A stretch of 64,000 bases of DNA from Bostrychus sinensis (Eukaryota; Chordata; Actinopteri; Gobiiformes; Eleotridae): assembly GCA_020698575.1 (NCBI GenBank), contig CM036253.1, forward strand, positions 2,965,617 through 3,029,616, in the 5' to 3' direction. The first letter of the stretch is position 1. Each line of letters begins with the position of its first letter. Shown piece by piece: positions 32,691 to 43,368 of the stretch. The notes beneath the pieces were generated by a model. It was given only the letters and a program-made list of their open reading frames with translations. It did no database searches and was not told the origin of the DNA. The position numbers and the translations under genes were made by a program.

Positions 32691-33412
32691 TGCTTTATAC
32701 GAGCTTACATGTTACGTTAGCATGGTTTATATTTAAGTCAAGTTATTTAAGTTTTGTAAATCTATGTTTTGCTGCTCTAGTGCTGTCAGAAGAAGTATAT
32801 ATTTTTATTTATTATATATAAATATTATTTGATGAATATACACAAGCATTGGTTGAAAAGACAAGTAATTCAGCAGACCTGTTTTTATGTTATTATTATT
32901 ATTTTATGTTTTTGTAAAAATGTACAACACTACTTTGCTGCTTTGGTAAAACCAGAAAAGAAATGTACTTTGTTTTATATACAATGTAGGACTGTACAAC
33001 AGTAAAAAAATAAGTTGATACATCAGAGATATTTTATTTTATATAATACATTATTCCAAAAAGGTGCAGGCTGGGAGTTCACAAATCAACTCACGGTATT
33101 TAAAAGTTGGTGTTGTGTGGTTAGAAGCAGCTGGCTTTGTTCAAGAAGCCAATAAAGTTTATTTTTTGTTTTTGTTTTTTGGACTGAGTAACAGTAATGT
33201 AACTAAAGTGGAGTCATCAATAATCCTACTTACATTTTAAGACTTGTTTGCAAAACACTGGGTGTGGACTTACTCGAGTAGTAGCTAAAAGTAATCCCTT
33301 ATGATTACTTTTAAAATGAGTAATCAGTAATCAGTAATTAGATTACTTTTCCAGAGTAATCTGCCCAACCCTGGTAACGGCCTTAGTTTGGTCAAGGATC
33401 GTCCCGGGTCTT

Positions 33413-33583
33413 GAGCCAATCAGATCGTCCGGCTCAGAGACCAATCAGATCGTCCGGCTCAGAGACCAATCAGATCGTCCGGCTCAGAGACCAATCAGAT
33501 CGTCCGGCTCAGAGACCAATCAGATCGTCCGGCTCAGAGACCAATCAGATCGTCCGGCTCAGAGACCAATCAGATCGTCCGGC
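33413..33583. repeat. 25-bp CCAAT-box minisatellite, right copy
   Basis: Seven almost perfect 25-bp units with the GACCAATCAGATC core. The left-locus counterpart has about 69. Confidence 0.95.
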
Positions 33584-33589
33584 TGTGGT

Positions 33590-34045
33590 GGTGAGAATGT
33601 TGTAAGAAATTGAAAAAGCCTCTGACTGCGTGCGACGTCAGCAGCGATGGCAGAGGCCTTGCTTCTGCAGCTCCCACCGCGTTCACAGAGAGAAAGCTTT
33701 GTTCCTCTGCCTCAGGTCAGGTCAGAGTCAACCTGACACTAAATCACACTCAACACACATTTTTCATTTGTAAAACTTTTGCTCAGCTGATGAACGGCAC
33801 ATTTCACTTTAATTCTTGTTTTTAATAAATTGCTCCCTCAAATGTTTTTGGTCTCTCTCCCATTTCTTCTTTTTGCATTTGAAGCTCTGCTTAGAACCTC
33901 CTTAAGATCCAACTGTGCAAAATGTCAACTCCTGCAATTTTTCAACTGCTCTGAGAATTTTGATCAGGTCGATATTAATGTTTGTTTTTTTACATAAGGC
34001 TTTTATAAATGTAAATCATTACTACTACTACTACTACTACTACTG

Positions 34046-34078
<33 letters not shown>

Positions 34079-34290
34079 ATAATAATAATAATAATAATAA
34101 TCTTCTGACTGTGCTCTGCTCAGGCTTCACTCAGGTTTTTGTGACACAAAGAAACTTATTTTAGTTCAGACATTTGGCTCTTGGCCTAATGTTGCAGTCA
34201 GTCGATGTTAAAAAGTATTTTTTCTGCACGGTCGCAGACAACTGCCCTGAACTTTCACTGAATGTTCCTAACTTCAGTCTGACACAAACA
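33590..34290. repeat. Paralogous segment, matches 8345-9125
   Basis: Non-coding sequence near-identical to the left locus, including the block homologous to the inverted-repeat arm and the ACT/AAT microsatellite (34018-34101). Confidence 0.88.
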
Positions 34291-34551
34291 GCTCAGACCC
34301 GGCTCAGACCCGGCTCAGACCCGGATCAGACCCGGCTCAGACCCGGATCAGACCCGGATCAGACCCGGATCAGACCCGGATCAGACCCGACTCAGACCCG
34401 GCTCAGACCCGGCTCAGACCCGACTCAGACCCGGCTCAGACCCGGCTCAGACCCGGCTCAGACCCGGCTCAGACCCGGCTCAGACCCGGCTCAGACCCGA
34501 CTCAGACCCGGCTCAGACCCGGTTCAGACCCGGCTCAGACCCGGATCAGAC
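34290..34551. repeat. 11-bp minisatellite, right copy
   Basis: About 23 units of CGGCTCAGACC with CGGATCAGACC and CGACTCAGACC variants. The left locus has about nine. Confidence 0.95.
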
Positions 34552-34672
34552 CTGTTGTGTTTCTTTTGTTAAAGTAAACCTGTTTGTTTTTTAATGATCA
34601 AGAAATTTGACATCATCTGTTTCAAATACAAAATGAGAGTCATAATCTTTTCTTTGAGTTCGTCTCATTTTT

Positions 34673-34802
34673 TGGGGCTGCTGGAATTATTTTTAGAGGT
34701 GCTGGAATTATTTTTAGCGGTGCTGGAATTATTTTTAGAGGTGCTGGAATTATTTTTAGAGGTGCTGGAATTATTTTTAGAGGTGCTGGAATTATTTTTG
34801 GG
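34673..34802. repeat. 21-bp minisatellite, right copy
   Basis: Six units of GGTGCTGGAATTATTTTTAG plus one base. The left locus has about 59. Confidence 0.95.
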
Positions 34803-34825
34803 GCTGCTTCAGCGTCGCCTGTGGT

Positions 34826-34845
34826 GTTAACCCTAACCCTAACCT
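34826..34845. repeat. Short telomere-like repeat
   Basis: TTAACCCTAACCCTAACCT, about three CCCTAA units, placed exactly where homology between the two NLR loci ends on this side. Too short to be a telomere and may be chance or a repair scar. Confidence 0.7.
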
Positions 34846-34849
34846 CTGG

Positions 34850-37800
34850 GAATAGGATCTGACGAGAACCTGGTGAACGTAGTCACTGCTAAGAAACATA
34901 AACACCCTAAAGACCAAGACGGTTGGATCCTGAAATAAAGGCTTGGAGCCTGAGGCTTGGAGCCTCCTGGGTTTGGAACCTGATGAACCGCAGGGACAGA
35001 TTTTTGTTTTTTCTTGGGAGTTACTGTGGGTGGTTTGAGTCTCTGTGTTCTTATTGTAGGGCCAATACTGAGTAGGACACTTAGTAGTGTCCAAATTCCA
35101 GTGGAGGTTCTGAAACAGAGACTGTGTGGGCTGTATATTGTGGGGTGGAAAAGAAAAATAAAGGTGAAAGCCCGGGACAATAGGACTGTTGGGTCTTTAA
35201 ACTGAACTCACACAGATCCTGATAGAACCCCGCCCTGCACAGACGCCACGGTCTCTGTGTAGAAGCTTGGGACAAGGTCAGATCCTGAGGGATCTCTGTG
35301 TGGTGAAAAGTTTAGATCCATACATTAGGATTGTACATAAAATAACATTTGTATTCCCAGCTGTTTGAAGTACAGATGTGTAAATGTGGACTTGGTGACA
35401 GACAGTGACAGGACAGGGGTGGGAGGAGACTAAAAGTACTGTGTTACTGTACTGGAGTGAAAAGTTTACATATTTCTCCTTTACTTTAGTGATTTATGGG
35501 ATAGATACATTTACTTCTACTTAGGTAGATTTTTGGAGCTAGTTCTTTTACTCCACTACATTTTAAAGATTGTTTAAAAATGATAAACAAATTGCTAGAA
35601 TACACATAACTTTCCTTATTACCTTACTAAATGAAGACTATCATCATGTTTCAGTTTGAATTTGTGCATTGTACTTTTACTTCTACTTAAAAGTAGATTT
35701 GTAAGCAGCTATTTAGAGCTAATAGTTTTACTTGAAAATACTTTTACTTTGGTGAATGTTTTTGTGCTCTTATCTGAAAAAAAAGAAAAAAAAGTAGACT
35801 ACTTCCTCCACCGCTGCAAAATGGACAAAAACAAAACTTAGCACAACGATGACAAAAGAGGAGTGGTGTTTTAGATTTATGTTTACTGTGGACAGAAAAG
35901 AAAAGGAAGCAGAAAGTGAGAGAAAAGTTTGTGAAGTGTGTAAAAGAGGAGCAGAGCAGAGGTTTGTTGGGACTAGAACAGGTAATAAACGTTCAAACTG
36001 TGGTCCATGCTGCTGGGACTCCACTTTTACACCTAAAAATACTTCCAGCACCAATAAGAATAAGAAGAATTTAAAGAAAATGTTTAAATGCTATAATTGT
36101 GTATTTGAAATAGATAATGTCAAATTTCTTGATCATATATATTAAAAATCCAATAGTCTTACTTTAACAAAAGAAAAACCACCCCTGTGCAGCAAATGGT
36201 TTGATCCATTCCTGCTGCTGTTGCTGCTCTCCCTCCTCCCCTCGTGCTGCAGCACAGACAGATGACTCCTCTGTTTCTCTCTGACTGCAGTTAGGTACAG
36301 ACTGTGGACGTTTGGGACGCTTGTCAACGGCCGTGCATTAAAAAAAACAAACTACTTTTTAACATCAACTGACTGCAATATTAGGCCATCTCAAGCCAAA
36401 TAATCTGAACTAAAATAAGTTTGTTTTGGGACAAAAACGTGAGTGAAGCCTGAGCTGAGTAGAGTTAGAAGACGTCAAAAGAGGATTTAATGACATTTAC
36501 AGTCAGCAAAAGTTGCTAAACAGTGCTAACATTAAGGCTAAGAATAAAACATCAGAGTTGTCTTCAGTAAAGAAATGAGAGGAGCAGCTCAGTCTGTGGT
36601 AAAGACCTGGGCTGGTTTTTATCTCTAGGTCTAGTTGCTTCAAAAACAGGAAAAAGGGAAAAGGAAAACAGCCCATTTTTACTTTAATCTCCTTTAGATT
36701 CTTTTTGTGTGTGTTTGTGTTTTTGATAGTTGCATCATTTATAAGAAAGAACTGAGGTGACATGAAATTAGCTCAACTGTATTAATAACAAATATATGAA
36801 TACATCCAATGCTATCCTCTGCATCCAAGTCTAACCTAAACTAAACCTTCTAGAGTTGTCTCTGAGTAGGTTTTATTGATTTTGTTCCATTTTTAACCAT
36901 AGCACATTTGTCAAATTTACTTTTAAACTATAGTTATTAATAAAGTTAATTATTGTTCTCTGAGACATAAACTTACAACTCTCCAATAAAAAGTCTCTTA
37001 TAAAATAATATATTTTGTTGGGGGATCTTTCCCAGCTCAGGCTGAGCAGCTCTAAAACTGAAACTCTACAATCATCTCTGAAAACGTTCCTCCCTCACTT
37101 AACGATGGGAGCAGGCTCCACTCACTGCAGTCGCCCCACAAATACAAACGCTGTAACTCAGATCAGGCACAGACACAAATCCAAATCACCAAGACCAGGA
37201 CAATAAGTTCCTCCCACCTCCCTCAGTCGTCCCCTCTCCCTGTAGTGAGGCCTGAGACTCAGCTCCCAGCTCACAGACCTCACCTGTTACACCTCCCCAA
37301 CACTGAAGGAGCTGCTCTTCATACAATGCCCTGTTATCAATGGGAATCTAACATAATACATCACATGGGACACTGCAAGGCTAAAGCTAACAGTCAGGAG
37401 AGTGAGCTGCAGAGGCTACAAGCTCAGGTCCTTGGGCTGCAGAGACAACAAATGAGTGAAATAAGGAAAGAGTAAGATCAGGACAAACAGAAGGCAAAGA
37501 CTCACAGCACAAACTGCATCCTGCTCCAGTTCTACAGCTCCTCAGTTCACAACTAACTTCACACAACAACACTGAGGGCCACTCAGGAAAAAAGAGGGTC
37601 ATGGACGCATGAAACATTACAACTGATACATCTTTATAATCCACCAAAAGACTTCATACATTGGATATTTACAGATCTCCAGGATGATGACCCAGTTTAT
37701 GACGATGTGTGGAACAAGTTTACCTTTAACAGAAACACAGTTCTTCTTTATATTTGTTCTAACGCCTGTTTTTAAACATGTCCTCTCCTCTGAGATTATA

Positions 37801-40205
37801 TTTATCATCTCTATCTTCAAACATAAACAATATGCTATTTAGCCAAATTTTTACTTTCTACATAAATTCTGCTGTATTAGGACTCACTAAAACATAGAAT
37901 TTTACTGCTTCAAATGTGATAAATATTGGTTTAGTAGATTGATTGTAAGCAGAATGGTTGATGATCCTTATGGTTTTTCTGTAAAATAAAAATTGGTTTT
38001 GTATTTGTTGCATAAGTGGCCCCCAAACTTCACCACAGCAGGTCGTATCTGGTAGAACAAGAGAACAATATGCATGTATGGACCGTTCTCAGTCACGTGA
38101 CTTGGTTTGTTGGCGCTGCCATTTTGGATGCAAAAAGCCGGTGCAGCTGGCTGCGATTAGCGATCGTTCATAGAAACTGAGTTCATGTTTAACACTTTCT
38201 ACACCGTTTCAATACTGAACGTTAAGTGTTGAGGTCAGACAGCGATGTTTAGAGAAATGTTCACTTGTCGATGTTTAAGACCCTGATGATGTCAAAATTA
38301 CTGTTCACCAGCCTTCAACACACAATCTGCTTTGGAAAACCACAACGTTTACAATTATTTAGTCAATCACTCGACAATCTCCCTTTAGAGGAGCACAGTT
38401 AAAAGCTCACAAGAGGCAGAAACATATTTAGTGTCAGGACGGTGCCAGAGCTTTAGTGTGGAAAGTGAACTAAACAACTGTTGTCCATGTGAGCAGAGGA
38501 GACGCAGATTAGTGAAAAGGCAACATAAATACTTCAATAAAGTAGACTTTCCACAGAGGTTTACAAGTCTAAAATTATAAATCAAAATGTAAGGCCTTAA
38601 AAAGTGGCAAATTTGCTGAGATATGGAGAATTAGGATTTACATTTGTTTAACCTCATTCAAGCGGCGACCAGATTCAGAAAGAAACTCTGTGAAAACATA
38701 ATTTGCACAGTTATTATTTTGTCAAAATTCCCCCAGTGGTCATTTCTATCATAGCAGCCTCTCTCTGCTGTTATCAGCCCTCCTTTCTCTGCTCTCAGCT
38801 GCTGCTCTCTCTGCACTGCTTTTCTTTTCTTTTTTACTCTGTGACTCAAATGTTAGACTATAACTGAGTGTTGTAATAATAAGGAAGCATAAACAAATTA
38901 CATAATAAAAGTAAATATAAGTAAATAAAACCAGAAACCACAAAGTATGATTGTAATAAAGACTGTGTAGATAGTTGATAAACTGCAAGGTTACTCATAA
39001 CTTTCTTCATTACTTTCTAAACTTAACCTCATCACATCACTATATATAACAGAGTATTTAATTTTGCTTATGTTTAAAGATATTTTATTTTAATCAGATT
39101 GAAGTTTATTACACACTGATGCCCCCTGCTGGATGTGGGAGGGACTCACAACCAGCACTGGACACCTACTAAACATTTAAGAGAGAGACAGCAGAACTGG
39201 TAGAAGCTGTGAGACTCCGCACTGAAGCAGCTGTGAGGAAATGCAAAGGACTCAGAGGAAACGAGGCAGCGATGAAGCAGCAAAGAAAGCAGTTGGTTAT
39301 GTGGGACCTTTAAGATAAAAGTATACAGTCTGTGTGCAGACGAATGCAGAGAAATATGAGGGACATACAGTGAAGTTGACAGAAAGATGTTACTGACTTA
39401 CAGACTCATACAGAGTCTGAGAACAGAGTTTGGACTGACAAAGGTGCAAAGAAGGACAACAAAGGACCATGGCACTGTCATGATGGACGTCTAGTGGCAC
39501 TTAGCAGAATATTAGCATGTGTTAGCTACAGAAGCTCACAAGCTAGGACACATGTGAAAACAAAAACTACCTCATTATGATGACAAAAGTATGTCAATAT
39601 TTTGTCAAACAACATTTTGGAGATTGGTTGAGAGCAAATTACATTCTGTAAAGGTATTTGGCTAAAATCATTAACTTCATCAACATGAAAAGGGCTGTGC
39701 AATAAACTGAATTATAAACTGTACTTTTCATTGTGACCCAAAATAATTGTGATTATGATGTTTTCCATAATCGAGCAGCCCTAGTGGGATGCGTTGCCAT
39801 TAGCGCTGATGGTAACACCACAAACATCTGAATCTGTCTCCACATGAGATCTTCACTGGGAGAAGGATGGACTCCTCTCCAAACTCAAATAAGTGTCCAT
39901 AGAAATGACCAAGACCATGAAATCTCTGACTACTACAGGTCAGGGACTAACTTGAGCCTAGTTCTCTCCCAACAGGTCCTGAACCTCCAGGATTCTCCTG
40001 ACTCCACACTGAAAGAACCAAACCTGGTACTGGGTAATGGTAAAGACTGGTAAACCTCAATGGACTCAACCCAAATGTTTAGCTCCCTCTGAGAGCGCTC
40101 ACTCTGCTGACTGTAACCTCACTGTGTGATCTCAAATAAACTTCTGACCTGATTACACTTCTGAATCATCGTCCTCTTTGATGCTTTCACCCAAAATGAA
40201 CAAAT
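34850..40205. other. Right-locus-specific block, no gene recognised
   Basis: About 5.4 kb with no counterpart in the left locus. 35414-35815 has fish MITE-like content (AAAAGTACTG at one end, AGTAGACTACTTCCTCCACC at the other). 39691-39782 is a 92-bp element with ends AGGGCTGTGCAAT and CGAGCAGCCCT. A block near 38085-38140 (GTTCTCAGTCACGTGACTTG) looks transposon-derived. No coding gene supported. Confidence 0.45.
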
Positions 40206-40275
40206 CCTTACACTGACAAAAACAAAGGCTTTTATACAGGTTTGTAAAGTCAAATCAAACTAAAGTCACACTCAC

Positions 40276-40359
40276 CTCTTCACACGAGCTCACACCAAAA
40301 GGAAATCTGTCTGAATACGTTCACCTTCTACCTGCATCAGGTGAGAGAAGCCCCGCCCC
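40276..40359 (-). promoter_or_regulatory. NLR noncoding exon 1 and GC box (right copy)
   Basis: Same structure as 11063-11146: GC box GGGGCGGGGC (40350-40359) and a short exon-like segment ending GTGTGAAGAG with donor GTGAGT after 40276. It lies 12.5 kb upstream of the start exon, so the first intron would contain all the minisatellites and the hAT element. Inferred from conservation and position only. Confidence 0.5.
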
Positions 40360-40523
40360 TCTGCACTTACTGGAAGTCATGTGATCGTGTGTTAAGTTGT
40401 CTGACAACATTCCTCAGAGCAACTGTTATTCCAGCTCCGACAGGACTTCAGTAACTTTACCTTCAGCAGCTCAGGTTTCATTAGGAGCCACACTGGAGTC
40501 AAACATATATATATACATATATA

Positions 40524-40900
40524 ACCCCGCCCCCAAACCCTGCTCCCAAACCCCGCCCCCAAACCCCGCTCCTAAACCCCGCTCCCAAACCCTGCTCCCA
40601 AACCCCGCCCCCAAACCCCTGCTCCTAAACCCCTGCTCCCAAACCCCTGCTCCCAAACCCCGCTCCCAAACCCCGCCCCCAAACCCCGCTCCCAAACCCC
40701 GCCCCCAAACCCTGCTCCCAAACCCCGCCCCGAAACCCCGCTCCCAAACCCCGCCCCCAAACCCCACTCCCAAACCCCGCTCCCAAACCCCGCCCCCAAA
40801 CCCTGCTCCCAAACCCCGCCCCCAAACCCCGCTCCCAAACCCCGCCCCCAAACCCCGCTCCCAGACCCCGCCCCCAGACCATGCTCCCAAACCCCGCTTT
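40524..40900 (-). repeat. 13-bp G-rich minisatellite
   Basis: About 28 units; the minus strand reads TTTGGGAGCGGGG and TTTGGGGGCGGGG. Each unit has two G-runs of three or more, so any two adjacent units can form a G-quadruplex, and the units contain Sp1-like GGGGCGGGG words. It lies directly upstream (minus strand) of the putative NLR first exon. Confidence 0.93.
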
Positions 40901-41411
40901 TTGGAAATACTCAGATTTTTGCATGATTTGGTGATAAAATGTGATCTGATCTTCATCTGAGTCACAACAACAACAAACACAGTCTGCTTAAACTAATGCT
41001 GAAATGTTTTTATATATTTTCATGTTTTTATTGAGAGTTTATGTAAACATTCACAGTGCAGGGGAGATAAAGTAAGTGCAGCCCTGGGCTAACGACCAGG
41101 AGCTAACAGGAGTCAGGGTCAGCCTGGGGTCAGTGTGAGAAGACTGGGGGCGGGGCTTAAAGTGGCCCTGCCCAATAAAAACCACTCCTCAGTTTTGAGT
41201 TTGCTGTTGTGAAGAAGCATTGCTTGATGTGAACCTCGCACAAAGATCTCTCAGAGACCAAGAGTAAGAATTGTTGACTGCATGAAGAAGAAAGGTGAGA
41301 GAAGTTTGTGTAAAAGCCTTGATGTTCATGAGCCAGGTACGAGCCTCTGGGGAACACCAGGAGCCTCTGGCTGTGAATGGAGAAGGTTCAGCTGCTGCTG
41401 CGCTCCCTGGC

Positions 41412-41680
41412 AGGGGCGTAGCCAGGATCTTTTTACTGGGGGGCAGCCGGGTCCTGTCATTTTCCTGTGGTGGCACATGGCAGATTATTATTATTATAGG
41501 ACTAATACAAAAAATGTGAATTATCTTCTGTTGTGAAGCCAGTTATTTGGATGTTTGAGGAAGTTAGGAGCTGAGCCCTGATGTGTGCAGCTCACAGAAG
41601 AACAAGTTGTGATTCACAGAGGTTAAGTAACACATTTACAGGGGGGGTCTGGGGGTCCTCCCCCAGGGGAAAATCAATAT
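41412..41680 (+). mobile_element. hAT-type element end, fragment
   Basis: CAGGGGCGTAGCCAGGATCT at 41412 is a typical start of some vertebrate hAT-type elements, and GGGGGGTCTGGGGGTCCTCC near 41641-41664 is a motif usually seen inside them. The far end was not found. Confidence 0.4.
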
Positions 41681-42322
41681 AACAGACAATATTTGCTGTA
41701 TCCTGGTGCATTTTAAAGTGTTTTAGCTGACTACAGAGGGAGTAGAACTTGATTTTGCATTAATGTGATCACAACATCGCAAAATCCTGCAGGGACTGAA
41801 CAATGCATGCAGTCTGTGTCCTGAAGCATGTTGTTGTTAACAGGGATGGGAACTGATAAGATTTTATCAATGTTGATGCCAGTGTCGATTCTGCTCATCA
41901 ATCTGATTCTTTATCCATTCTCTTATCGATTCCTGATATATCTGTGAATAAAAATGAACTAGATCTGTGGCCATACAGTTTATTATGAAGCAGAAATAGA
42001 AGCTTATTTTCATTTTCATGTATATGAGCCTATTTTAAACTGGGCTCACTAAACAGAAGTAACATGTATTGAATGTACAGATGTTAAATTACTGCAAATG
42101 TATGCTTTTTAAATAAACAGGATGTGGCTTTAATATTAATTTAGGAGCAGCAGCCCCAGACCTGTCTGTCTGAAAAAAACCTTCATTAAACTTATTAAAC
42201 TGTGGTGTGGTGGATCCAAGATGGCCGCAGCGTGAGTGTGTGTAGCTCAAGTCTGTCTGAGTCTACCTCTTAAATTTGATGATTTCTGACACCATTACTG
42301 GCTCTATCTGATTACCACAACA

Positions 42323-43085
42323 ATGGCACAAGATCAGATCGACCATTTTTCTCTAAAACTCTTCTGGACAGCATATCACAGCTCAAGACTGAAACGCTGA
42401 GCCACCTCGACGTAAAGGTGGATCCCATTCCAACAAAGCTGAGCAGCATTCAGCGCTCCTGGGACACTCTCAGTGAGCATGTTGGTATGTTAGAGCAGAG
42501 AGTGGGGACAGCGGAAGATAATATTTATGAATTACACGCTCGGACCAAAGAATAAAAAACAAACCCCTACCTTGTGGATAAGGTTCAAGACCTGGAAAAC
42601 CGGAGCCGAGCGTCCAATCTTCGCTTCGTTAACCTCCCCGAAGCCGCGGAGGCTCGGGATGTTCTCGGGTTTGTGACCCAAATGATTCCACAGCTTTTCT
42701 GACGGGAAAACTTTCCCTTTCCCCCGGCCATGGAGCGGGCCCATCGGGGCCCCACTGCTCTCTACACTGACACCGGGCATCACAGCGACAGAGTCAGGCC
42801 TAGACCGATCCTGATTAAACTGCTCAACTTTCAGGATAAAGTTAAAATTCTTCGCTTGGCCAAGGAAAAGAAAGAGCTGTTGTTCAAAGGAGCTCGTATC
42901 TACATTTTTCCAGACTTCAGTGCCGAGCTCACGAAGAAGCGGCGGAGTTTTGTCGCTGTTAAGCGTAAACTCCACGAACTCAACTTGAAGTATTCACTCT
43001 GATATCTGCGTACTCTGAGTGTCATGGTTGATGGTAAAGTTCAGCTCTTTACTGAAGCTGCCTTCATGTCTCCCTCGAACTCTCC
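42323..43085 (+). pseudogene. LINE ORF1 (RNA-binding protein) remnant
   Basis: Begins with a possible ATG at 42323. It encodes a coiled-coil-like stretch (SQLKTETLSHLDVKVD, LSEHVGMLEQRV), then VQDLENRSRASNLRFVNLPE, then ERAHRGPTALY, RPRPILIKLLNFQDKVKILR and FFPDFSAEL-like IFPDFSAELTKKRRSFVAVK. That order (coiled coil, RRM-like, C-terminal domain) is L1 ORF1p. Several stops and frame changes; not functional. Confidence 0.85.
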
Positions 43086-43368
43086 ATCATAGCGCGGGGT
43101 CAAGTGTTCATAAAGAGAGCAGCTGCTGTGCCCCTGGCGTCCTCTCTGTGCTGTCAGTGGCCACCACTGGCTGAGCTGTGTGGTGCCATCTTTGACTGAT
43201 GTTTCATCCGCTGGATTATTTTTTGTATGTTGAGTATTTAACCCCTCTGTGGACTTTAAACAACGCGGCATGGTGTCCAGCTGACTTTTGTTTACACTTC
43301 TTCTTCTGCACTTTGTGCTTTCTGCAATGTGCATGGCCGAAAACATCGCCCCCTGTCGGATTTGGCAG

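Larger units (their letters stand above)
30023..33381 (+). mobile_element. hAT transposon with target-site duplications
   Basis: Terminal repeats CAGTGTTGGGC (30031) and CAGGGTTGGGC (reverse complement of the right end, ending at 33373) bound a 3343-bp element. It is flanked by GTGACGGC (30023-30030) and GTAACGGC (33374-33381), an 8-bp duplication with one change, as expected for hAT. The empty site exists in the left paralogous locus around 6567-6580, which confirms the insertion. The transposase inside is broken, and a second element is nested at 32088-32535. Confidence 0.93.

Noticed and set aside
34174..34572. Plus-strand frame with QTRLRPGSDP repeats
   Set aside because: Reading of the 11-bp minisatellite.
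40471..40980. Gly-rich GLGAGFGSGVW repeat protein on the minus strand
   Set aside because: Reading of the 13-bp G-rich minisatellite; no start context or conserved flank.
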